Source: Neoarius graeffei
Lineage: Eukaryota; Chordata; Actinopteri; Siluriformes; Ariidae
Reading direction: 5' to 3'
Length of the DNA stretch: 64,000 bases
Assembly (NCBI RefSeq): GCF_027579695.1
Contig: NC_083570.1
Location: 12,810,551 to 12,874,550 of the forward strand
Shown here piece by piece: positions 55,694-64,000 of this stretch. Position 1 is the first letter of the stretch, and each line of letters opens with the position of its first letter. Below the pieces are notes generated by a model, which was given only the letters and a program-made list of their open reading frames with translations, did no database searches and had not been told where the DNA came from. A program made the position numbers and the translations under genes.

Positions 55694-55964
55694 ATCTTGT
55701 GTTTCTTCACCACTGATTGCTATCATTGTAAAAGTGCGTAGCGTGTTAAACACAGAAATACCACTGTGTAGTTAAAACCGTAAGATGTCACATGGTGGCA
55801 AATACAAGCGAGTCAGTTTAATTTCAAATTCAGCAGAAGCCAATGAGAAGCCTCCACTGGGCAGCCAATCAGAAGTCTGCGTTCAAGCAAACGTCCTTTT
55901 AAAATGATATGAACAGGAGCCGCCATTTTGTTTTGGGGCGGGTCTAGGGGTGGGTCCCTTGTAG
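55694..55964 (+). promoter_or_regulatory. TRIM upstream region, proximal copy (putative promoter)
   Basis: 271 bp ending 190 bp before the TRIM start codon, near-identical to 52391-52672. It holds two CCAAT-like boxes, aaaatgatatg and the gccgccattttg motif. GAAATTAAACT (minus strand) is one base short of a classic interferon-response core; finTRIMs are often interferon-induced, but this match is weak. Confidence 0.5.
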
Positions 55965-56154
55965 ATTTCCACAACATAACTCACGTCATGAAGGAAACCA
56001 CCAATCACACATGATCCCTGGACTCCTCCTCCTTCTCTCCCTCATTCTTTTCCCCTCCCTTTCTCTCTCTCTCTCACACGTGCAGGCAGTAGCTCCTCAT
56101 TTCAGAGAAAACAAAGCTCAGTCTCTCTTTCTCTCATTGTGTGAGTTCAAGAAA

Positions 56155-56742
56155 ATGGCCGAAGCCAGTATTTCAATAGATCAGGACCAGTTCCTCTGTT
56201 CAGTGTGTCTGGATCTACTGAAGGATCCAGTGACGATCCACTGTGGTCACAGTTTCTGTAAGGTGTGCATTAATGACTGCTGGGATCAGGATGATAAGAG
56301 CGGAGTTTATCGCTGTCCTCAGTGCAGAGACACTTTCACACCTGTTCTACGCAGAAACAACATGCTGGATGAAGTGGTGGAGAAACTGAAGAAGAAGGCT
56401 GAAGTCCAAGCTGCTTCTCCTGCTCACTGTTACGCTGGACCTGGAGATGTGGAGTGTGATTTCTGCACCGGGAGAAAACACAAAGCCGTCAAGTCCTGCC
56501 TGATGTGTCTGGCCTCCTTTTGTGAAACTCATCTGAAACCTCACTATGAAGTTCCTTCCTGGAAAAAGCACAAGTTAATCGAAGCTTCTGGAAATCTCCA
56601 AGAGATGATCTGCTCTGAGCATGATGAAGTGTTGAAGCTCTACTGTCGTACTGACCAAAGCTTCATCTGTTGTCTGTGTATGATGGATGAACACAAAAGC
56701 CACGACACCGTCTCAATTAAAGCATACAGAAGTGAAAAACAG
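56155..56742 (+). CDS. TRIM/finTRIM first exon: RING, B-boxes
   Basis: 196 codons from ATG 56155 to a GT donor at 56743. RING C3HC4 at about residues 15-57 (CSVCLDLLKDPVTIHCGHSF, CPQC), a B-box-like CDFCTGRKHKAVKSCLMC at 101-118, and B-box 2 from C153 (CSEHDEVLKLYC, CCLCMMDEHKSHD). RING-type E3 ligase exons of this structure begin fish finTRIM genes; coiled-coil and B30.2 exons should lie beyond the window. The first intron holds the transposons at 56785-64000. The frame is open upstream to ATG 56011, with a signal-like hydrophobic run, but homology starts at MAEASI. Confidence 0.9.
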
Positions 56743-56790
56743 GTGAGAAATGCAAGTCTAATTTATTCATTTACCAGATGTTATTCAAAC

Positions 56791-58256
56791 AATAAGAGTT
56801 CAATTTAACATCGATGGTCTCCCTATTTTCAAAAGCACCAGGCTTCAGTTTTGGCCTATTTTGGCACTGATTGATTGCGATTACACCAGAACACCGTTTT
56901 TAGTTGGCATCTTTTGTGGCCCTGGAAAACCCTCCAATGTGTTTGATTATCTGACGCAGTTTGTTAAAGACCTCTCTGATCTGCTTTGCAATGGGGTAAC
57001 ATTTGGAGGTAGAAAGCTGAGGGTGGCCATTTCATCCTTCATTTGTGATGCTCCTGCTCGAGCATTTGTAAAACAAATTAAATGCCATAATGGGTACTCC
57101 GGATGCGATAAATGCCTTCAGACTGGTATTTGGCAGAAAAAAATGACGTATCCTGAGACTGATGTTAGGCTAAGGTCAGACGAGGAGTTTGAAAATATGG
57201 TAGAAGAGGACCACCACATCAACAGAAGTCCTCTGACGGGTCTGGTGAAAATGGTGTCTGCCTTCCCAATAGATTATATGCATTTATGTTGCCTTGGTGT
57301 TATGAAAAAGTTGATACATTTTTGGATGAGGGGGAAAAACTCTACAAGGCAGCCTACAAGAGCCACTAAAGCCATCTCTGAAAAGTTAATATAGCTTCGT
57401 CCCTATACTCCAGCTGAATTTGCACGGAAACCCCGTGAACTCGCCGAAATTGATAGGTGGAAAGCGGCAGAGCTGCGCCAATTTATGATTTACAGTGGGC
57501 CATTAGTTCTGAGGGACATTCTTCCACAAGATCTCTATGAAAAGTTCATGTTGTTTTCTGTGGCCATGTTTTTGCTACTCACACCAAACATTTCTGAAAG
57601 TATGGTTTGTTTTTCCGAAAAATTGTTAATGGCTTTTGTAAAGCATTTTAGAGAGGTGTATGGTAAAGACGAGATTGTGTTTAGTGTACATCAAACAATA
57701 CATCTGACACATGAGTACCGCCAGTATGGTTCCCTAGACAACATCTCATCCTTTCCTTACGAGAATTATTTGGGTAAACTAAAAAAAATGCTACACAAGC
57801 CATCTCAACCTTTACAACAGGTTGTCAAACGCCTTTCAGAGGAGCCAGTTTGTTTATTTCCACCACCACCTACACAACCACAGTTGTTACACCCACACCA
57901 GGAGGGCCCATTACCCCAACACTTAAGTTCTGGCCAGCAATTTAAAAAAGTGCATTTCAATGATTTCTGTTTTTCTTCAAAGCAGGGCGATGATTGCCTA
58001 GTGATTCAAAAATGAAATCGTAATGGTGAAAAACATAATTAAACATGGTGACTCTGTCTTTGTGGTTTACATGAAATTCAAGAGGAGGGAGTCATATTTC
58101 CACTATCCTTGCCCCTCCACAAGCATTGGCTGCTACAGAGTATTTGGCATAGACAGCTGCCTTAACGTTGACCGGCTTGAGGTTGTCCAGGGCAAATTTG
58201 TGTTGTTCCCAGATGGAGAGACCTTTGTGGCAATCCCTCTTCGTCACCATTCGTAA
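56791..58256 (+). pseudogene. CACTA/EnSpm (Tnp2)-like transposase, second copy
   Basis: The frame opens with VQFNIDGLPIFKSTRLQFWP, then ICDAPARAFVKQIKCHNGYS, GCDKCLQTGIW, FPIDYMHLCCLGVMKKLIHF, FARKPRELAEIDRWKAAELR, VHQTIHLTHEYRQYG and FPYENYLGKLKKML. Defects: missing N-terminus, TAG at 57392-57394, and a 1-base frameshift in the A-run near 58012, after which NEIVMVKNI...GCYRVFGIDSC continues to a stop at 58254-58256. Sequence is clearly diverged from the copy at 41538-43461, so it is not a recent duplicate. Confidence 0.75.
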
Positions 58257-58424
58257 ACCTATATGGGAAGAAAAAAAAACCCACAAAAAAAAAAAACACA
58301 GACACAAAGAAACACATCTTTACTTATGCATTAGAAGGAATCTGGACAGTTGGAGTACTCCAGCTGGATGGTAGGCACTAACTATCCTTTCCATGGAGTA
58401 CTTTTTTAATTTTTTTTATTATAG

Positions 58425-61400
58425 ATGGCACAGATTTGGAAAGTTGTGGAATTCCAAGACCGGAGTGCAGCAGTTGTGCCGTCCAGCTGGGTGGTAGATG
58501 TTGACGGAGAAGTGGGATGCTACTGGCCACCCTTTGGTGGAAACAAAGCTGTGAAGGCCGCCATGAACTGCACCCCCCCGGGACAAGGATGGCGATTCCA
58601 TCAAAAAATAAGGGTGTTGGCAACCTGTGGTGAGCTGCATAGCTACTTCATTAAACCAATGACAGTACTTCAATACTGCATTAAGCCAATTTCATTAAGA
58701 CTGCCTTCCCTTTCAGGCACCTTTGCCAAAGCAAGACGTTACCTGACCCGATCGCTTGAGGAAGGCTGCCTTACAGCAGACCTGCAATCGGATGATGGTG
58801 AGATGGGGCCAAGGAAAAGACGGTAAAAGTGTTTTCTTTTTTAAATCACAACTTGCAGTTATAAGTTCAATTACGGTTTCATTTGTGTTTTGAGCTGTGT
58901 CAGTAAGGTCCTGGGTTTATTTTAACACTAGAAGTCCCAGCATTTTTCTGTCTACCTAGAAGACCCACATAGGGGCCATTTGGCCCGACCGCTTTTCCCT
59001 AATACACTAATCACTCATTTTTTTATGGTAATGAGGCTGTTAGTGGCAGTGTGTGGGGTGAGGGGGTCACACTTCACACACTTCAGTGGTGAAGTCATGT
59101 TGGCTGCTTCTGTGTGAATGTGAGAATGAGGAATAAAAACACATTCTATTCTAAAATGTGAACATGTGAATGTCCCATGTGACCATAACGACTCATGTGA
59201 CTGCAACCAGACAATTGTTTGATGGATAAATACCTCCGTGCACATGGACTATCTCTTCAGTTCCCTCAAGAATTTTGTGGTGAAAGAAGCTCCTCTCCAA
59301 GGAACGAAGATGCAGAGATTCAACATTCAACAGGCATTGGAAATGATCCTGGATGGAGCAAACCCTTGCGACTCGGATGGAGAAGACATCAACCTTCAGG
59401 TGGATTCAGACTCCGAGCTGTCTCAGTCGTCTTCAGGTAAGATTTCATTTCATGTTATTTCCTATTTTACATTTCATTTCAGTGAGGAAGTTGGAAAATA
59501 TAGCACCATGTGAATAGAGCCTCCATTTTGTTTCTGAGTGCGGACTGCCGTCAGTTTTGTTTGATTCTACTTCTCCTGAGGTGTCTGCACCTTAGCCAAC
59601 CTATTTGAGATGTTCTGGGATTATTATTATTAGCTTCTATGCTTGCATTTGTGATATCATTTGACTTTCCCATTGCTCATAATTACATTTTTTTTCACAC
59701 TACATATGAGGAAACTGCTCCCCAACCAAAAAAGAGAGCTCGGCTGGGGACTGATGTGACAGAGACTGCGAAAGACGGCACAGTATGGCATGAAGAACAG
59801 GTGGGAACGGGTCCACATTTCACCCCGCCATCGCCATACAACGCAGATGGAGAGCCAACAGCTAAGGCCAGGAGGTCAATCACAAGTCGTCTTCAGAGCT
59901 TCCTGTGTTTCATCACTCTGGACATGCTTGGTATCATTCAAGAATGTACAGTTCAACATGCAAAGCAAACGGAGCATGTGGATTGGTTCATGGGCCTCCC
60001 TGAACTAATGGCATTTATTTCCATCACCATTATGCGGGGAATCATCAGGGTGCCATCACTGCGTGACTGCTGGTCGAAAAACCTGGGAAGCCCACAGATC
60101 ATCGAAACCATGTCCCGAGGGCGTTTCCAAAACATCATGCATCACCTGCACTTTGATGACAGAGACACCCGCAGCGAGCGAGCACAGACCGATAAGTTTG
60201 CTGCAATTTCGAACATATGGGGATTGTTTGTCACCAACTGCATCACATCCTACATCCCTGGTCGACACATCACCATCGACGAACAACTTTTCCCGTCCAA
60301 GACTCGCTGCTGTTTCCTACAGTACATTGCATCTAAACCAGACAAGTTTGGGATCAAGTTTTGGGTGGCGTGTGACTTGAAAACCAAATACGTCTGCAAC
60401 ATCCTCCCATATCTTGGCAAGGACCCCACTCGGCCTCATGGGGAGAGAGTGTCTGAGAGTGTAGTCATGAGGCTGATGGAACCATTCCTGGACAAGGGCA
60501 GAAATGTTACCACGGACAATTTCTTTACATCACTGTCACTTGCAAAACGACTACTTAGCCGGAATACAACCATCCTCGGCACAGTCAACAAGATTCGCCA
60601 AGAAATTCCACTGTCAACTAGACAGATGCACCGCAATGAATTTACCACCCAAGTATTTTCAACCACTGGTGCCACACTGACGGTGTATGCGCCCAAGCGG
60701 AAGAAGACTGTATATGTTCTCAGCAGCATGCACAGCATGATTCAGACACAGGATACCACCAAAAAGAAGCCTAACACCATCACACTCTACAACACAACAA
60801 AGTGCGGCGTCGATGTCATGGACCAGATGGTGCGGGAGTACACTGTCCGCGCAGGAACACGGCGCTGGCCAGTAGCAGTGTTCTATAACATGATAGATAT
60901 GGCAGCACTGAATGCACACGTGCTCTATCAATTATGCACCGGGAGGCAGGAGAGACGGGTGGATTTCCTGCTGGAGCTTGCAAGAGAGTTGGCTCACTCC
61001 CACGTGGGTATGAAAAAGGCCCAAAAGGAACAATTATTTTGGCAACAACCCTCCACACCACAACTAGGAAAAAGAGTCAAGTGTCAGGCTAAAATTAAAT
61101 GTAAGGACAATCATGCAACTGTACGCTGTGTTGACTGCTACCGATATACATGTGGGAAATGCCGAAAGGAGCAATGGCAGTGCCAGGATTGTGAGTGACT
61201 GCTCAAATGTATTTCACTCATAATGCATGGTTTTTCATTCTTTGTAAATATGCTTGGGTTTCTTTTTTTTTTTTAATATTTTTAGCACACAAAAATAACA
61301 ATTACTTCTGCAACAACCCTCCACACCAAAACTGGGAAAAAAAGTTGCTTTTTCATTCTTTGTAAATGTTTTGTTTTGTTTTTTTTAACAATAAATGTCA

Positions 61401-63935
61401 GTGTGTTGATCCCTTCCTTCCTGTTGATCCTTTCCACTGCATACAGCTCAGTCCAGTTTAAGTCTTTATGGCTATGTTCACTGAGGCTACGTTTACACTA
61501 GACCGTATCTGTCTCGTTTTCTTCGCGGACGCACTGTCCGTTTACATTAACCCCCCTGAAAAAGCGGGGAAACGGGAATCCGCCAGCGTCCACGTATTCA
61601 ATCTAGATCGTATCAGCTCCGGTGCTGTGTAAACATTGAGAATACGCGAATACGCTGTGCTGAGCTCTAGCTGGCGTCTCATTGGACAACGTCACTGTGA
61701 CATCCACCTTCCTGATTCGCTGGCGTTGGTCATGTGACGCGACTGCTGAAAAACGGCGCAGACTTCCGCCTTGTATCACCTTTCATTAAAGAGTATAAAA
61801 GTATGAAAATACTGCAAATACTGATGCAAATACTGCCCATTGTGTAGTTATGATTGTCTTTAGGCTTGCCATCCTTCCACTTGCAAGTAATAAGTGATAT
61901 GCGCTAGGATCTCACACACAGCGGCTCAGTCCCGAATCGTGGCTTGTTCACTTCACTCGCGCGCTCTGTGAGCTGCGCAGGGCCGGAGTGCGCACCCTCC
62001 AGAGGGCACTCGCTGTTCAGGGCGGAGTGATTTGGAGCGCAGGATGCCTGCGGAGCCGAGCGTATCCGCGTATTGGTGTTGCTGTGTGCACGGCTAACGG
62101 TTTTAGTGTCAACGCGAATCGTTTTAAGAACGTTAATCTGATGATCCGCTGATTCGACGTAATGTAAACGTAGCCTGAGGTATTTATCCATCTCAGAACT
62201 AAAGCTTGCTCTCAAAAGAACCTCCTAAGCTGTAAGGTGTGTCCCCTCCCCCCCACAAGTTCAAGTGGCTCCGGCCGTGTGCCACTAACAGCTACATTTC
62301 CATAACAAAATGAGTGTCCACAGGGGGGACTTGGGGCCAATTGGCCCTCTTGTGGGTTTTCTAGGTAAAAAGGCCAAATGGCCCCTCTCTGGGACTTCTA
62401 AAGACCAAACAAAAGGTATTTGGAGGAGGACAGCGAGGAGAAGGCAGGACCAAGCCGTAGGGGGAGGAGGCCACCATCTATTGACGCCACTCAGCTGGAC
62501 AGCGAGTGGCAATTCCCCTCCCTTAATGAAGGTGACTATCTGTACCACTTGTTGTTGTTGTTGTTCTACTAAAGACCTAGAAGTTGTCTAAAATAATAAT
62601 GCTTTCATTTCCGTCTTCAGACACCCAGCCAGGCCTGTTTCTTCACAGCCAGCCATTAACTCATGGTAACTATGCATTTCCTTTATTTATGCCAGAAATT
62701 AAAATACCAATGAGTAAGTGAAGATATGTTTTGATCAACTGACTTACTATTTTTCAGATTCACCGTCGTCAGAAACCCCGCCAGGCCCTTTCCTTCACAG
62801 CCAGCCACTAACCCATGGTAACTAAGCATTGCCTTGATTTATGCCATAAACGACTAAAAAAACAAAACAAAACAACAAACAAATATCTATGTAGATGCGT
62901 TTTGATCAACTGACTATACAATTTTTCAGATTCACCCCAGCCACGTCACCGCTTCCATGGTAAGTCAAAGAGGAAATCAATCAATCAACATGAAAATTGT
63001 GAATTTAGAACAGAAATTAAATTAAGGCGCACCTTGAAGTGAACTAAATTGTACTCTCTGATATTTCAGCCACACCTCTGCCATCGCAACAGGGGAACAA
63101 TCAGTTGCTGCGTGGTGAGTCCACAACTGTAATCACTGGTCATAAATGACCAGCAATGTGAAATAAAAGTCCTAATGTTTGGTGTTACTTAACAGACATG
63201 GGCATCAGCACCGTCATTGCTCTCCTTGGCCAGCTGAGGGAGGAAAACTGACTGCTTACTATTTTTCAGATTCACCGTCGTCAGAAACCCCGCCAGGGCC
63301 TTTCCTTCACAGCCAGCCACTAACCCATGGTAACTATGCATTGCCTTTATTTATGCCAAAAACGACAAAAAAACAACAAAACGACAAACAAATATCTATG
63401 TAGATGCATTTTGATCAACTGACTATACAATTTTTCAGATTCACCCCAGCCATGTCACCGCTTCCATTAAGTCAAAGAAGAAATCAATCAATCAACATGA
63501 AAATTGTGAATTTAGAACAGAAATTAAATTAAGGCGCACCTTGAAGTGAACTAAATTGTACTCTCTGATATTTCAGCCACACCTCTGCCATCGCAACAGG
63601 GGAACAATCAGTTGCTGCGTGGTGAGTCATCAACTGTAATCACTGTTCAAAAATGACCAGCAATATGAAATAAAAGTCCTAATGTTTGGTGTTACTTAAC
63701 AGACATGGGCATCAGCACAGTCATCGCTCTCCTTGGCCAGCTGAGGGAGGAAAACGGGGAGCTGAAGGGGGAAGTAGGAAGGCTGGCGCAAGAGGTCAGG
63801 GCCCTAAGGAGAGAGATGGGGAGACAAGACACACCCCAGACATCGCCCCTAATCAAGCTCCCACTCTCCACCATGGAGGAGTTTTTGGCAGCAGAGGCCC
63901 TGGTGAAGGAAGATGCCAAACAAAAGCAGCTAATG
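58425..63935 (+). CDS. DUF4806-type gene of the second CACTA-like element (partial, open)
   Basis: Exons with consensus splice sites: 58425-58629 (MAQIWKVVEFQDRSAAVVPS, CYWPP, GWRFHQKIRV), 58717-58822 (FAKARRYLTRSLEEGCLTAD, GPRKRR), 62404-62531 (KRYLEEDSEEKAGPSRRGRR), 62621-62665, 62758-62817, 62940-62959, 63070-63114, 63196-63249, then repeats at 63270, 63440, 63577 and a longer exon 63703-63935 with a coiled coil (GQLREENGELKGEVGRLAQE) leading into LPLSTMEEFLAAEALVKED, the start of the DUF4806 domain. The rest lies beyond the window. Phases of the first three exons agree and I saw no stop in them. Role unknown. Confidence 0.65.
59310..61198 (+). CDS. piggyBac transposase (about 560 aa, two exons)
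   Basis: Exon 59310-59436 encodes MQRFNIQQALEMILDG and an acidic NPCDSDGEDINLQVDSDSE. Exon 2 is open to the stop at 61196-61198; an acceptor at 59633 keeps the frame, whereas the acceptor at 59710 would not. The core carries LPELMAFISITIMRGI, WVACDLKTKYV, VTTDNFFTSLSLAKRL and CGVDVMDQM, the three-Asp region of piggyBac transposases, and a C-terminal cysteine-rich finger (CVDCYRYTCGKCRKEQWQC). No stop or frameshift was seen, so the protein may be functional. Confidence 0.88.
61199..61484. other. 3' UTR of the piggyBac transposase
   Basis: AT-rich; AATAAATG near 61391 can act as poly(A) signal. It contains a short repeat of caacaaccctccacaccaaa that echoes the end of the coding region. Confidence 0.5.
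61485..62175. mobile_element. MITE, GGCTACGTTTACA ends, copy 2
   Basis: Ends GGCTACGTTTACA and its perfect inverse, flanked by TGA on both sides (61482-61484, 62176-62178). 691 bp. Shares interior with 50527-51247. A 3-bp duplication fits PIF/Harbinger. Confidence 0.85.
62742..63760 (+). repeat. Tandem duplication of a ~510-bp exon-bearing unit
   Basis: 62742-63250 and 63255-63760 match closely, carrying the exons DSPSSETPPGPFLHSQPLTH, the short attcaccccagcc exon, ATPLPSQQGNNQLLRG and DMGISTVIALLGQLREEN. The first unit ends where ggaaaac joins tgactgctta, the junction of the duplication. The exon at 62621-62665 is an older relative of the first of these. Confidence 0.85.
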
Positions 63936-64000
63936 GTACTTATTGAGTCTTACCTTTCCTTTCCAGTCATCTGCAACACCTGCAAAAAGAAACACAAATA

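Larger units (their letters stand above)
58926..62400 (+). mobile_element. piggyBac transposon, nearly complete
   Basis: The left end CACTAGAAGTCCCAGC follows TTAA (58922-58925). The right end, inverted, starts TAGAAGTCCCAGAGAG and continues GGGGCCATTTGGCC as on the left, but the outermost bases and the TTAA are missing (aag follows at 62401). A MITE is inserted at 61485-62175. It lies in an intron of the DUF4806-type gene. Confidence 0.85.
56785..64000 (+). mobile_element. Second CACTA-like element, 5'-truncated, extends past the window
   Basis: Begins abruptly inside the transposase frame, about 40 bp after the TRIM splice donor, so its left end is missing. It carries the same two genes in the same order as the outer element: Tnp2-like transposase, then DUF4806-type gene. 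A piggyBac element interrupts an intron. Confidence 0.65.

Noticed and set aside
56011-56154. Signal peptide at the start of the TRIM protein
   Set aside because: The hydrophobic run comes from a CT-rich leader; RING homology begins at the ATG at 56155, and TRIM proteins are cytosolic.

Overview
This window looks like teleost fish genomic DNA. It carries two exons of TRIM genes of the fish finTRIM type, in the same orientation: the last PRY-SPRY exon of one gene (174-751) and the first RING/B-box exon of another (56155-56742). Almost everything between and after them is transposable-element sequence of fish type: Tc1, hAT, piggyBac, Kolobok-like and CACTA/EnSpm-like DNA transposons, LINE and Penelope-like fragments, Ty3/gypsy elements, an endogenous retrovirus, SINEs and MITEs. 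No RNA genes or CRISPR arrays were seen.

Layout. 1-2.5 kb: TRIM terminal exon, intergenic DNA and a SINE. 2.9-15.9 kb: a decayed minus-strand gypsy element split by a LINE tail, by a complete young Gmr1-like LTR retrotransposon (5578-10498, 302-bp LTRs, one 1425-residue Gag-Pol ORF with integrase ahead of reverse transcriptase) and by a Tc1 copy that itself holds a hAT MITE, a hairpin retro-insertion, a second MITE with a solo LTR, and a LINE endonuclease ORF. 15.9-48.0 kb: one 32-kb outer DNA element whose minus-strand genes are a CACTA-like transposase and a DUF4806-type accessory protein. An intron of the accessory gene holds a TTAA-flanked Kolobok-like element (17876-40075, 400-bp TIRs) with two convergent genes: a THAP-domain transposase (+) and a P2X7 C-terminal (ballast) domain-like protein (-). 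That element in turn holds an apparently intact hAT element (19948-30821), which holds a provirus (20835-28230).

48.0-50.1 kb repeats the hAT/Tc1/LINE composite of 12.8-15.9 kb. 50.1-52.4 kb is a Penelope-like endonuclease end and tail with a hammerhead-like motif, split by two MITEs. 52.4-56.0 kb has two copies of the sequence upstream of the TRIM gene flanking a hAT-type element, which contains a second, shrunken TTAA element that again pairs a THAP exon with a P2X7-like exon. 56.8-64.0 kb, inside the first TRIM intron, is a second CACTA-like transposase plus DUF4806 gene set on the plus strand, interrupted by a nearly complete piggyBac element.

The strongest new signals are two recurrent gene pairings inside DNA transposons: THAP transposase with an antisense P2X7-ballast-like gene (two independent TTAA elements), and CACTA-like transposase with a DUF4806 gene (two copies). 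Family names rest on motif recognition by eye, not on database searches.
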